Numbered from the stretch's first letter, positions 8,644 to 17,923 are shown. The stretch: 64,000 nt of DNA from Nocardiopsis terrae (GCF_014651695.1 NZ_BMXJ01000011.1:28302-92301), one strand, 5' to 3'. A program made the numbers and translations. Notes: generated by a model not told the origin, from the letters alone.

Positions 8644-9220
8644 GAAGAGAGCCCTTCCTGGGTCACGGCCTCGGGAGGCCGTAGCGGGGTGACCCGGGCC
8701 GTTGACGGCCCAGGGCGGGTGGGGCGTGCTCGCGGCCGGTTATTTCCGCGAGTCCCGGGTCAGGGGCGCCTGGGAAAGCTCCCGTGGGTTCCGGGATCCT
8801 CCGTCCACCCGGTGTCGAAGACCGTAAGGAGGTTGTCACTCCCGGTCAAGACCGCTGTCACCACTGGGACGGGTGTGACGTGTGTACCAGGTCGAGAGCC
8901 CAGTGGCGGGGCCTCTGGAGCTGGTACTGGCGAACGGGCGCGGACCCCGGGGCCCCGAACTGGTCCGATGTCCTCCCCGGGGCGGAACCGGTCTGCCGGA
9001 GGCAGGACTGAACCAATAGGTCGAACACAGACATGCCCGACCAGACCTCACCTTAAGGTGACAATTACCTTCCCTCCCTCCAGTGGAGAGCAGACCCCCT
9101 CCCGGTGGAGGACGCGCCGGACCAGCCCTGGAGCACCGCAGCCAGGGGAGGGCCGGGCAGCGCGAACCGGGCCGGGCGTGCCACCTGTGACGGGAAGGGG
9201 TATTGCCATACGATCCAGAC
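8644..9220. other. Long divergent intergenic region with hairpins and a palindrome
   Basis: No gene is supported. It holds the LPMO leader with two small hairpins (ACGGCCT-CGGG-AGGCCGT near 8665 and GGGCCGT-TG-ACGGCCC near 8697). It also holds a perfect 12-bp palindrome CACCTTAAGGTG (9049-9060), overlapped by a second dyad AAGGT-N7-ACCTT, and the promoter of the oxygenase gene. Confidence 0.5.
9187..9214 (+). promoter_or_regulatory. Probable leaderless promoter of the DUF2236 gene
   Basis: GTGACG (9187-9192), a 16-base spacer and TACGAT (9209-9214) place transcription start on the A of the ATG at 9221. There is no Shine-Dalgarno sequence suitably placed for that ATG. Confidence 0.5.
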
Positions 9221-10078
9221 ATGGACCGATCGTCCGACGAATCAACGTTCAAGCGGATCAACGCCGAGGGAGCCCTGCTCGCCGGCGCCGGTTACGCGGT
9301 CCTGCTCCAGATCGCCCACCCCAGCGTCGCCCGGGGCGTCGCCGAGCACAGCGACTTCGCCTCCCGCCCCCTCGACCGGCTGCGCGGCACCCTGTACTAC
9401 GTCTACGGGTCCGCCCACGGCACCCCCGAGGAACGTGAGCGCGTGCACGCCATCGTGCGCGCCATTCACCGCAGGGTCCGAGGCCCCGGCTACAACGCCC
9501 TCGACCCCGAACTGCTGTTGTGGGTCGCCGCGACCCTCCACCGGTCCGCGTTGCACGTCCACGAACTGACCGTCGCCGCGCTGTCCGAGGAGGAGCGCGA
9601 GGAGTTCCTGCGCGGCTCCGCGGTGTACGCCACAGCCCTGGGCCTGCCCGAGCGGGAGTGGCCGCGCAGCCCTGCGGAGTTCGACGCCTACTGGGAACGC
9701 GCCTGCGCCCGGCTGGAGGTCGGCCCGCAGGCCCGGGCACTGGCCGGAGAGCTCTTCTGGCCGAACAACAGGCTGCTGTGGCCGCTCACCCTGACCCAGC
9801 GGTTCCTCACCGGGGGTCTGCTGGACCCGGAGCTGCGGAGCGAGTTCGGCATCCCGTGGTCCCAGGCGCACCAGCGCGGGTTCGACCGCCTGATGGGGTT
9901 CGTCCGGGTCGTGTACCCGCGCCTGCCCAGAGCCGTGCGCACCCTGCCCGCAGCGCTGTACATGCGGTCGCTGCGGCGGAACAAGGGGTGGAAGGCGCCG
10001 AAACCGAAGAGGCCGGCCGGGGCGGGCGGATGTCCCCGGGTGCCGGGTAGGGGCAGCAGGGGCAACCGGGTGGCCTGA
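9221..10078 (+). CDS. DUF2236 oxygenase (MpaB/latex-clearing-protein-like)
   Basis: About 285 residues of the DUF2236 family, whose studied members (latex clearing protein Lcp, fungal MpaB') are b-type haem oxygenases. Family features visible are GYAVLLQIAHPSVARGVAEHSDF near the N-terminus, RLRGTLYYVYGS and a helical His-rich stretch ATLHRSALHVHELTVAA, where the haem ligand is expected. No signal peptide is evident. The substrate cannot be told. The ATG at 9221 is preferred because a well-placed -10 element makes the transcript leaderless; an in-frame TTG at 9203 preceded by GGAAGGGG is the alternative. Confidence 0.83.
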   Translation: MDRSSDESTFKRINAEGALLAGAGYAVLLQIAHPSVARGVAEHSDFASRPLDRLRGTLYYVYGSAHGTPEERERVHAIVRAIHRRVRGPGYNALDPELLLWVAATLHRSALHVHELTVAALSEEEREEFLRGSAVYATALGLPEREWPRSPAEFDAYWERACARLEVGPQARALAGELFWPNNRLLWPLTLTQRFLTGGLLDPELRSEFGIPWSQAHQRGFDRLMGFVRVVYPRLPRAVRTLPAALYMRSLRRNKGWKAPKPKRPAGAGGCPRVPGRGSRGNRVA

Positions 10079-10131
10079 GGACCTGCGGGAGTCCGGCAAG
10101 GGCCCCGGTCGGAAGCCGCCGGAGAGCCGGT

Positions 10132-13119
10132 TCAGAGGTTCTTCAGCGCCTCGCGGGCCCGGTCCGCCTCGGGCAGCCCCAGTTCCTCGAAGGTCCCCAG
10201 CGCCTCCTCCAGGAGTCCGCGCGCCCGTTTGGGGTCCGTCACGGAGGCGGGCAGACCTCCGAGGGCGAGCGAGGCCCGCGCGGCGATGTAGCGCTCGTCG
10301 CGCTCGGTCGCGGTGGTGCGTGCCCTCTCCAGGGTTTCGGCTGCCTCCTCGTACCGGGAGGCCGCAGCGTAGGTCGTTCCCAGGTCCGTGAGGATCTCGG
10401 AGTCCCCACTGCGGTTGCCACTCTTGTCTGCCAGATCCAGCGCCTCAGCGTGGGCGTTCACCGCCTCCTTCCAGCACTGAGCTGCCCTGTAGGCCAATCC
10501 CAGAGAGTTGTGGATGTATATCTGCTGCCCGTCCAGCCGAAGCACATACGAGAGTTCCATTGCCTCGTTCAGGTCCTGGAAGGCGAGATCCAGTTGTCCC
10601 AGTCCAGCCCGGGCCTCACCTGTGACGCGTTTGGCATGGGCCCTGACCTCATCCTGGTCCTCACCAGAGGCTTTCGCGATCGCCTTCTCCGCGCATCGGA
10701 TCGCCTCCTCATGCTCTCCCAAAGTCTGTCTGAGGACTGCGAGGTTCCCCCATTGGAGAGCTTCCAGCCGGAGATCGCCGAGCTCGATCGCATTGTCCAT
10801 CACACCCTGAATGGCTTGAATCGAGTCTGCCAGCCGGCCCACGCGTTCGTAGACCATCCCCAGATTGGCCAGAGCTCGAACGACCCCCCTGCGGTCACCC
10901 ACGGACTCCAGGATGGCCCGAGCTTCGGAGAGGAGGGACACCGATTCGTTGAAACGTCCCGCGAGGTAGTAAGCAATACCCAGACCGATCAAGGTAACGG
11001 CCCGACCCCGCTGGTTCCCCTGTTTCTCACTGATCTGTAGTGCCCGCTCGTGGGAACTGATCAGTAGTCCCATCTCACCGTGCAGAGCGTAGAACCTCCA
11101 CACCGCCTCGGCCATGCGCCAGGCGAGTTCCCCGTTGTCACTGGCGGCGAAGTAGTCGATCGCCCCGGCCAGGTTCTCCTGGTGGAGGGAGAACCACTTC
11201 TCCGCGTCCTGCCGATCCGTGATCTCCGTCCGGTGTTCGGCCTCCGCTCCCCGTTCCTCGCTGAGGGCGCGTGGACCGAGTAGGTCAGCCGCCTGTTGTG
11301 CGGTCGACAGGTAGTACTCGGCCAGCCTCGTCCGGGTCATGGCGACTTCGTCGCTCCCGAAAGCGGACACCGCACGCACCAGCGAGAACTCCCTGATGAG
11401 ATCGTGCATCCGGTAGACGTCCCCCTGGGGTTCGTCCAGCAGGCACATCCCGACGAGTTCCTGGAGGATGTCGTCCGCGTCCTCGGCCGTCACCTTCAAC
11501 AGAGCAGCGCCACCGGCGAGGTCGATGGTGTTTCCGACCATCAGTCCCAGCAGAAGGAACGCGTTTCGTTGTTCGCTGTTGAGGCTCTGAAAAGAGAGGT
11601 CGATTGCGGACTCGACACTCTGCCCCTCAACCTGGAGCTCACGGAACTTGCGGTTCTCTTCCCCCAACCTCCGCGCCACGTGCGCGAACGTCCATCTCGG
11701 GCGGCTGAGCATGCGGCCGGCGATCACGCGAAGAGCCAGGGGGAGCCCACCGCAGATACGCGCGATCTCGTGCGCATGCTCGGGTTCCCTCCGGACACGC
11801 TCCTCGCCGAGGACACGGCCGAACAGTTCCAGGGAGGACTGTTCGTCGAGCATCCCCAAGGTGAGGAGACGCGCCCCGCTCAACCCGGACAAATCATTAC
11901 GGGTCGTGATCAGCGTCAGGGACCCGGGGGATGAGGGTAGCAGTGGGCTGACCTGGGCATAACTGGAGACATTGTCCAGAATGAGGAGCGCTTTGCGACC
12001 CATCAACGTCGCCCGCCACAACGCCGAGCGTTCGTCGAGGGATTCGGGCACGTCTCCCGCGTCAACGCCCACGGCGCGCAGCAGGGCGCCGAGAGCCGAG
12101 GCCGGGTCCAGCGGTTCCTTGTTCGAGGTGTAGCCGTAGAGGTCAATGAACAGCTGTCCGTCAGGGTAGAGTTTGGCCGCCTCGTACCCGAACCGGACCG
12201 CTGTGGTGGTCTTTCCCTCTCCTCCGGCACCCGTGATGACGCAGACCTTTGCCCGACCGTCCTCGGTGCTGGCGAGTTCCTCCAACTGCCTCAGGGGTTC
12301 CTGGCGCCCCGTGAAATCGGGGAGGTCCCTGGGTAGGTCGTTCCGGACCAGATAGCCGAAGCTCGTTTCCGTTGTCCGCTCAACGGTCGGCCCCTCGGGG
12401 AGAGAGCTCTCCTCCTGAAGCATCCGGGTATAGAGGGCGACGAGCTCGGGCCCGGGGTCCACCCCCAGCTCCTCGGCGAGCCTGAAACGGAAGTTCTCGT
12501 ACGCCGAAAGCGCCCCGGCACGTTCGTTGTCCCGCCACAGCGCTGTGATGAGCAGGTGGTGCAGGCGTTCACGGAAGGGTTCCTCGCTGGCGAAGGAGGT
12601 CAGCCTGGAGGCCACGTCCCGGTAGCGCCCCAGGTCCAGAGCTTGGACAGCCCACTCGATCACCGCCGAGGCCCGTTCCTCGCGCAGGGGGGCGACCACG
12701 GAGTGATCGAGGTACTCGGATCCGACACCGGAGAACGGGACCCCGCGCCAGCAGTCCAGCGCCCGGTCCAACAGCACCACGGCAGCCTCGGACTCGGACT
12801 TCGCCGCCCTTTTCCTCAGTTGGCGGAAACGGTGGAGATCGACGGATTCCGGATCGACGTCGAGGACGTAACCGCCAGGGGTGGTGACGATACTGGTCGG
12901 GAGGATTCTACGCAGGTGAGAGATCTGCACCTGGATGACCGAACGCGCTGTGCGCGGTGGATCGTCACTCCAAAGATAGCTGATGATCTGGTCAACGGTG
13001 ACCTCACGCCCCACATTTACCAGGAGGGCTCCGAGGACACAACGCTGGCGGGGTCCGCCGACCGAGATCGGGTGACCGTCGGACCAGACAGTGATGGGAC
13101 CAAGCACTCCGAATTCCAC
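10132..13119 (-). CDS. SARP-family transcriptional regulator (AfsR/NB-ARC/TPR type)
   Basis: About 995 residues. An OmpR-type winged helix (about 5-85) and a bacterial transcriptional activator domain (about 90-240) form the SARP unit. An NB-ARC ATPase follows, with P-loop GAGGEGKTT near 295 and LLILDN as Walker B. A winged-helix linker comes next, then C-terminal TPR repeats (about 650-980). This is the AfsR architecture: ATP-dependent activators that bind direct heptamer repeats and switch on secondary metabolism. The start is uncertain: GTG at 13119 gives the usual MEFGVLGP beginning and may be leaderless (TAGTGT lies upstream), while TTG at 13137 is possible. No biosynthetic cluster is present nearby, so its target lies elsewhere or is the adjacent small gene. 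Confidence 0.9.
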   Translation of the reverse strand: MEFGVLGPITVWSDGHPISVGGPRQRCVLGALLVNVGREVTVDQIISYLWSDDPPRTARSVIQVQISHLRRILPTSIVTTPGGYVLDVDPESVDLHRFRQLRKRAAKSESEAAVVLLDRALDCWRGVPFSGVGSEYLDHSVVAPLREERASAVIEWAVQALDLGRYRDVASRLTSFASEEPFRERLHHLLITALWRDNERAGALSAYENFRFRLAEELGVDPGPELVALYTRMLQEESSLPEGPTVERTTETSFGYLVRNDLPRDLPDFTGRQEPLRQLEELASTEDGRAKVCVITGAGGEGKTTTAVRFGYEAAKLYPDGQLFIDLYGYTSNKEPLDPASALGALLRAVGVDAGDVPESLDERSALWRATLMGRKALLILDNVSSYAQVSPLLPSSPGSLTLITTRNDLSGLSGARLLTLGMLDEQSSLELFGRVLGEERVRREPEHAHEIARICGGLPLALRVIAGRMLSRPRWTFAHVARRLGEENRKFRELQVEGQSVESAIDLSFQSLNSEQRNAFLLLGLMVGNTIDLAGGAALLKVTAEDADDILQELVGMCLLDEPQGDVYRMHDLIREFSLVRAVSAFGSDEVAMTRTRLAEYYLSTAQQAADLLGPRALSEERGAEAEHRTEITDRQDAEKWFSLHQENLAGAIDYFAASDNGELAWRMAEAVWRFYALHGEMGLLISSHERALQISEKQGNQRGRAVTLIGLGIAYYLAGRFNESVSLLSEARAILESVGDRRGVVRALANLGMVYERVGRLADSIQAIQGVMDNAIELGDLRLEALQWGNLAVLRQTLGEHEEAIRCAEKAIAKASGEDQDEVRAHAKRVTGEARAGLGQLDLAFQDLNEAMELSYVLRLDGQQIYIHNSLGLAYRAAQCWKEAVNAHAEALDLADKSGNRSGDSEILTDLGTTYAAASRYEEAAETLERARTTATERDERYIAARASLALGGLPASVTDPKRARGLLEEALGTFEELGLPEADRAREALKNL

Positions 13120-13238
13120 AAGCAGCAACACTAGCAAGGGGAATTAGGGAGAAAGCAGAAGGAGAACACGCCAACGGCTCCGAGTACCCCCCTCTGTACT
13201 GGCACTCGGAGTGACCGTCGGACTACTTCGTGAAGAGG

Positions 13239-13409
13239 TTACTTCTCCTCGGCGGGCTTCTCCTCAGCCGGAGCGGCCTCAGCGGGCTTCTCCTCGGCGG
13301 GGGAACCCTGCTCGGGGTTCGGCTCCTGGTAGGGGTGCATCTTCGCCACCGGCGCCACCTCGGCGACGATCGCCTCGAACTGCTCGTCCACGGTCAGCAT
13401 CTTGGGCAC
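13239..13409 (-). CDS. 56-residue Lys/Glu/Pro-rich mini-protein
   Basis: This small gene starts at GTG 13409 behind an excellent AAAGGAG site. A helical N-terminal half (MPKMLTVDEQFEAIVAEVAP) is followed by HPYQEPNPEQG and a repetitive tail of PAEEK/PAEAA units. It lies about 120 bases upstream of the SARP gene on the same strand. The family is not recognised. The small size, repeats and proximity to an AfsR-type regulator recall the afsR-afsS pairing in Streptomyces, but no AfsS motif is seen. A modified-peptide precursor is another possibility, though no modifying enzyme is adjacent. Confidence 0.6.
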   Translation of the reverse strand: MPKMLTVDEQFEAIVAEVAPVAKMHPYQEPNPEQGSPAEEKPAEAAPAEEKPAEEK

Positions 13410-14274
13410 TCGAACTCCTTTGCGTACAGCACTCGCGTAGAGCCTCAACGTAGCCCTACGTCGTCTACGAAGCATCATGGGACTTCACCCGCCCTCTGGC
13501 GGAGCCGCCATCCGTGGCGCTTCCGCCTCAGCTGCGCCACGGATGGCCTGTGTCCGACGGACGCCGGGCCTTCTGGGAGCCGCGAGCCGTCCTCACGCAG
13601 CTTCCGGCCCGACGAACGTGATTCACACTAGGGAGATCTTCTTGCGTTCCGCTTTCAACCGGCTTTCAGCGGGAGCGGAAAACCCAAGGTCACACGGTAA
13701 CTACCTGTTGTTCACGATTTGCACTCTGGGAGCTTTCCTAAAACCCGCCGGACACTTCAGGTAACCGGACGAACACGATTCCGTCATTCTCGCAATCCTG
13801 GGAAGGACACGAGCCAGGGGCAACCCCGATCTCGGAACCGGTGAAACCAGTCGCACGGTTATTCCACTTACCCCCCGGCCCCGGGGCGAACCCCACATCG
13901 CCTCCGGGGGTTTCCGGTGCCGGGCACGAAAACCGGCGCTCCTCCCGAACCGACGCGTCGTGTCCCGACCCCCCGAAAGCCCGGCCCCGTTGCGGGACCG
14001 AGGGGCCCGGCTGCACCATCGGACCGCCTCCCGGGCGGGAGGGCCCCGGGCTCTCGGTGAGGATGGTCGCGCAGCAGCGGGGGCCGTGCCGCCGGACCCG
14101 TGCCGTGGAAGAAGGCCGGCGGGTACGGGGGAAGAAAGGCTGCGGAAGAGGTCGGGCGGGCCGTAGGTTCAAGGGATCAGCGGGAATGATCCCCGCGGTT
14201 TCCGGTTGTCCACAGGCGGTGGGCGGCGGAGCACGATCGTCGGACACGAGCGACCGCTCTGGTTGGAGGGCTTG
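13410..14274. other. Long non-coding stretch between mini-protein and Nudix genes
   Basis: No supported gene in about 865 bases. It contains a perfect 14-bp hairpin (13507-13520 with 13534-13547), a relatively AT-rich part at 13600-13760 that may carry the mini-protein promoter, and a DnaA-box-like TTGTCCACA at 14206-14214. Confidence 0.45.
13507..13547. repeat. Perfect 14-bp hairpin in the mini-protein leader
   Basis: GCCATCCGTGGCGC and GCGCCACGGATGGC flank a 13-base loop, about 100 bases upstream of the mini-protein start. There is no T-run on either side. It may be an attenuator or a leader structure. Confidence 0.6.
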
Positions 14275-14802
14275 ATGCAGGAGGGTGACGGAAACGGCTG
14301 GGTGAAGTTGGCCGACGGGTCCCGGAGGTGGGGCCTGTACGGTGCCGCCGGGCTGCTGTTGTACGCCACCGACGTGGCCGGTTCCGGTCACGTCCTTCTC
14401 CAGCACCGCGCTGGCTGGACCCACATGGGCGACACCTGGGGGATCCCGGGCGGGGCCCGCAACCGGGACGAGACCCCGTTGGAGGCCGCCGTGCGCGAGT
14501 TCCGCGAGGAGGTCGCGGGCGACCTCGAGGACTACACGGTCCTGGGCAGCCACGAGCAGGACCTGACCGTGTGGCGCTACGACACGTTCCTGCTGCGGAT
14601 CCCCGTCCTGACCCCGTTCCGTCCCGGGAACGCGGAGAGCAACGAGATCCGCTGGGTACCGGTCGAGGAGGCCGAGGGGCTGCCCCTGCTGCCCGCCTTC
14701 CGTGCCGCCTGGCCGCACCTGCGGGCCGGTCTGCGCTCGGCGGCGGTCGGAGCCGGGGGTCACCACAGCGCCGACGCCGCGGGCACTTCCGCGGCCGACT
14801 GA
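14275..14802 (+). CDS. Nudix hydrolase
   Basis: About 175 residues with a Nudix box at GGARNRDETPLEAAVREFREEVAGD, carrying the REFREE core with Glu metal ligands. The box has one extra residue before the terminal Gly, a common variant. Nudix enzymes cleave nucleoside diphosphates linked to another moiety; the substrate is not predictable here. The ATG at 14275 has GGAGGG correctly spaced. An Ala/Gly-rich tail of about 20 residues follows the domain. Confidence 0.85.
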   Translation: MQEGDGNGWVKLADGSRRWGLYGAAGLLLYATDVAGSGHVLLQHRAGWTHMGDTWGIPGGARNRDETPLEAAVREFREEVAGDLEDYTVLGSHEQDLTVWRYDTFLLRIPVLTPFRPGNAESNEIRWVPVEEAEGLPLLPAFRAAWPHLRAGLRSAAVGAGGHHSADAAGTSAAD

Positions 14803-15002
14803 ACGTTGTTACCGGAAGAGGCACCCCGTGCGTCCCTCCGGGACGGCTCGTGTCGGGTTTCGCCGCCGGGGCAGGTGCCGAGGCGCCGCCTCGGGGGTAA
14901 GTCAGGGACGGGCCCTGATGTGCTGGTCGCCCCGGCCCGGCATGCTGGACGGGACGGCCCTGCGACGAGTGGGTGCCACGCGATTCGACTGGAGCTGTGA
15001 AC

Positions 15003-15440
15003 ATGACGCTGGAGCGCGGTAACGCATTCACTCCCGTCGCCTCGGCGGCGATGATCTGGCCGTGGGGGGCGTCCGTGATCGGCGGCACCGTGGCCGGTGC
15101 CCTGTCCTTCCTGGCCAACTTCGGCCTGGCGGGTATCCCCGCCGGGGTGACGACCGGCATCTTCTTCTTCGCCCTGATCGGCGGGGTCGGCGGCGTGCTG
15201 AGCAAGAAGAGCGACCGCCGCGGCCGCCGCTGGGCCGCCTCGTACCCGTTCCGCTACGCGAGTGCCCCGGCCCTGCTCGGCGGTGGCGCCACCGCCGTGG
15301 TGAGCTACATCGTGTCCGTGATCACTGACTTCGCGATCATCGGCGGGCTGTTCGGCGGCCTCTGGACGGGTCTTGGTGTGGGCCTTGCCCTGTGGCTCAT
15401 CATCGGTGTCGTGGCCATGGTCGCCGGGGACAAGAAGTAG
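15003..15440 (+). CDS. Small multi-pass membrane protein of unknown function
   Basis: 145 residues with about four hydrophobic segments (near 18-38, 42-60, 85-105 and 108-138) and a basic loop SKKSDRRGRRW. The ATG at 15003 follows GGAG; a longer in-frame form lacks a site. No family is recognised. It is preceded by about 200 bases without a gene. Confidence 0.6.
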   Translation: MTLERGNAFTPVASAAMIWPWGASVIGGTVAGALSFLANFGLAGIPAGVTTGIFFFALIGGVGGVLSKKSDRRGRRWAASYPFRYASAPALLGGGATAVVSYIVSVITDFAIIGGLFGGLWTGLGVGLALWLIIGVVAMVAGDKK

Positions 15441-15563
15441 GCGCTTTCGGGTGGTGGTTCTGCGCCACCGTGATGGTGGCGGGGAACAGAAGGGCTTAGG
15501 CTCGATGTTTTCCGCCAAGGAGCGGATGGACCACACCTCACCTACGGGAGACAACCGGCGCCG

Positions 15564-16400
15564 ATGACTGAAGCTGCTCGTCAGAAGATGGTCGAGCGGG
15601 TCCGCGGGCTCCTTCGCATGGCGGAGGACCCCGCGGTCACTGATGCCGAAAGCCAGGCGTTCACCGCCAAGGCCGCCGAGCTGATGACCCGCCACGCGAT
15701 CGCCGAGGCCGAGGCCCGCGCCGAGAGGGGCGAGGAACCGGACGCGATCAGTCGCCTGGACTACACCGTCCCGGGGGTGGGCGGCCACGGCAAGGCCCGG
15801 GTCCGGGCCCTGGCCGACATCGCCGCCGCCTACGGGTGCCAGTCGGCGGTGCGCGGGAACAACTCCGAGAACACCGACCGGACCATCATCCTGGTGGGGA
15901 CGGTCAGCGCCCTGGACGCCCTGCGGATGCTGATGCCGTCGATCTCCATGCAGATGGAGGCCTCGGCCAAGTTCATGAGTTCCGCGCACGTGACCGATAT
16001 CCGGGAACTGCGCAACTACACGCGTTCCGAGCTGGAGACCGAGCGCAAGCGCTACTACCGGTCCTTCGTGCGCGCCTACGGTCAGGCGGTGGCCGAACGC
16101 ATTCGTGAGTTTCGGGCGCGGCTCCAGGAAATGGCCTCGAACGACGACGACTCAGGCGTCACTGAGGGTAGCGGAGAGAACGGTTCGACACGTGGTGCGG
16201 AGTTGGTTCTCCGGGACGATCTGAACCGGGTGAACGAAGAGTTCCACAAGCAGTTCCCACAGTTGCGTAAACACCGCCCCGAGCGCACCCACAGCGCGGC
16301 CGGCTACCGGGCCGGGTACCGCCGCGGACGCCAGGCTGAGCTGGGTTTGGACACCCCGGTGACCAGTGGGCGGGCGTCCACCTTGGCCGAGGGCGAATAG
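15564..16400 (+). CDS. DUF2786 domain protein
   Basis: 278 residues. The N-terminal 45 residues (KMVERVRGLLRMAEDPAVTDAESQAFTAKAAELMTRHAI) match the DUF2786 pattern, a short domain of unknown function common in actinobacteria and phages. The middle resembles the usual companion region with helical R/E-rich segments (ETERKRYYRSFVRAYGQAVAERI). The C-terminus ends with an AGYRAGYRRGRQAELG motif seen in several of these proteins. It is convergent with the dnaN paralogue; the gap between them carries DnaA boxes. Confidence 0.78.
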   Translation: MTEAARQKMVERVRGLLRMAEDPAVTDAESQAFTAKAAELMTRHAIAEAEARAERGEEPDAISRLDYTVPGVGGHGKARVRALADIAAAYGCQSAVRGNNSENTDRTIILVGTVSALDALRMLMPSISMQMEASAKFMSSAHVTDIRELRNYTRSELETERKRYYRSFVRAYGQAVAERIREFRARLQEMASNDDDSGVTEGSGENGSTRGAELVLRDDLNRVNEEFHKQFPQLRKHRPERTHSAAGYRAGYRRGRQAELGLDTPVTSGRASTLAEGE

Positions 16401-16414
16401 CCCGCCACGCGGAG

Positions 16415-16583
16415 TTGTCCACAGGCTGTGCACAGATTCCACGCTGGCACTGTTTTCCCTTGTCAAAGGGGAAATGCGAGCCGATTCGAGAGGCCGTTCA
16501 GACCTCCGAAGGGGTCGATCACCCCGGGTTATCCACAGGCGGAGGATGAAGCCTGTGGATAACTCGCGCGCAGTCCTGTGGAG
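16415..16583. promoter_or_regulatory. DnaA-box cluster containing a 13-bp inverted repeat
   Basis: TTGTCCACA lies at 16415-16423, TTATCCACA at 16529-16537, and its inverse TGTGGATAA at 16554-16562. A weaker TGTGGAGAA lies near 16576. The two perfect boxes form a 13-bp inverted repeat (GTTATCCACAGGC, 16528-16540; GCCTGTGGATAAC, 16551-16563) separated by 10 bases. It may bind DnaA, serve as a terminator between the convergent genes, or both. Confidence 0.65.
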
Positions 16584-16612
16584 AACTTTCCCAAGAACGG
16601 GAAAACCGCTGG

Positions 16613-17767
16613 TCAAGTAACACGAAGGGGCTGGACGAGGTAGCGGAAGGACGGCTCCTCGCCCTCCTTCGCCGGAACGTCGGTGAACACGGCGGGTTTG
16701 GTCGGTTCGGTGAAGTTCAGACGGGCGGTGTCGGTCCCCACCCCGCTGAGCCCGTCCACCAGGTAGTCGGGCCGGAAGGCCAGCCGGATCGGCTCCCCCT
16801 CGTACCCGACCCCGATGGCCTCCACGGCCTGGGCGTCGTCCCCCGAACCCGCCTCCAGCACGACCTCACCCTCCGTGAAGGCGAGCCGTAGCGGCGTGTT
16901 CCGGTCAGCCACCAAAGCCACCCGCTTGACCGCCTCCAGCAGCGGCGCGACCCCGACCTCGGCCCGGGCGGAGAACTCCGTGGGGAACCAGGCGCCGTAC
17001 TTGACGAAGTCGCTGTCGATCAGCCGGGTGGTGGTCCGGCGTTCCCCGTTCTCGAAACCGATCATGCCCTCGCCCGGCGAGAGGCTGACCCCCCGGCCGA
17101 CCTGGACGGTGGACAGGGCGATGTCCACGTTGCTCTGGTTGATCAGGCCCCGGACCGTGTTGGCCAGGGTGCGGGCGGGCACAAGGGCGGACACGTCGAT
17201 CCCGGGGTCCTCGGGGCGCCACCACAGCTCGCGTACCGCGATGCGGTAGCGGTCGGTGGCCACCACACGCAGGGTGTCGCCGGTGAAGTCCAGATAGGCG
17301 CCGGTGAGCATGGGCAGGGTGTCGTCCCGGCTGGCCGCGGGGGTCACCTGGCGCACGGCGGCTGTGAGGGCGTCCGCGGGGACGGAGCCGATCCGTCCGG
17401 GCATGCCGGGCAGGCTCGGGTAGTCCTCCAGCGGCATGGTGATCAGCGTGAACCTGGCCGCGCCGCCGCTGACCAGTACCTTGGGCCCGTCGGTATCGAT
17501 GCGCACCGTGCCGGAGGGCAGGTTGTTCACGATCTCGGCGAGCAGCCGGCCGGGGACCAGGGCGGCCCCGGGTTCCTCGGAGAGGACCTCGACGGAGGCG
17601 CGCGTGGAGACCTCGTAGTCGAAGCCGGACAGGTGCAGCGCGCTTCCGTCCGCGGAGACCTCCATCCGCATCCCCGCGAGCACGGGTACCGCGTGCCTGG
17701 CGGGCAGGGCCCGAGCGGTCCAGGCGACCGCCTCCGCGAACGCGTCGCGATCCACTCGAAGTCTCAC
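16613..17767 (-). CDS. dnaN: DNA polymerase III beta subunit (sliding clamp) paralogue
   Basis: 384 residues, the full length of a clamp protomer, with three repeats of the clamp fold. Recognisable landmarks are AVAWTARALPARHAVPVLAG, FTLITMPLEDYPSLP, DDTLPMLTGAYLDF, VATDRYRIAVREL, VKRVALVADRNTPLRL and a C-terminal YLVQPLRVT matching the usual YLxMPxRL end. The ring tethers polymerase and repair enzymes to DNA. The usual dnaA/recF/gyrB neighbours are absent, so this is more likely a second clamp than the main replicative dnaN. The GTG start at 17767 has a perfect AGGAGG. Confidence 0.85.
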   Translation of the reverse strand: MRLRVDRDAFAEAVAWTARALPARHAVPVLAGMRMEVSADGSALHLSGFDYEVSTRASVEVLSEEPGAALVPGRLLAEIVNNLPSGTVRIDTDGPKVLVSGGAARFTLITMPLEDYPSLPGMPGRIGSVPADALTAAVRQVTPAASRDDTLPMLTGAYLDFTGDTLRVVATDRYRIAVRELWWRPEDPGIDVSALVPARTLANTVRGLINQSNVDIALSTVQVGRGVSLSPGEGMIGFENGERRTTTRLIDSDFVKYGAWFPTEFSARAEVGVAPLLEAVKRVALVADRNTPLRLAFTEGEVVLEAGSGDDAQAVEAIGVGYEGEPIRLAFRPDYLVDGLSGVGTDTARLNFTEPTKPAVFTDVPAKEGEEPSFRYLVQPLRVT

Positions 17768-17866
17768 TACGCTGCCTCCTGCGTCGACCCGTGCCCGTCC
17801 CGGTCAACGTACCCAGCGGCAACGACATTCGACAGGCCCGTGCCGGACCCGGCCAAGAACGCGCGA

Positions 17867-17908
17867 GGCCCCGGTCAGACGGGGCGGAAGGGGTGTCTGA
17901 CCGGGGCC
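17867..17908 (-). terminator. Terminator of the thioesterase gene
   Basis: GGCCCCGGTCAGAC and GTCTGACCGGGGCC form a perfect 14-bp stem just downstream of the thioesterase stop codon. Confidence 0.8.
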
Positions 17909-17923
17909 GGAACCGGGGGAGGG

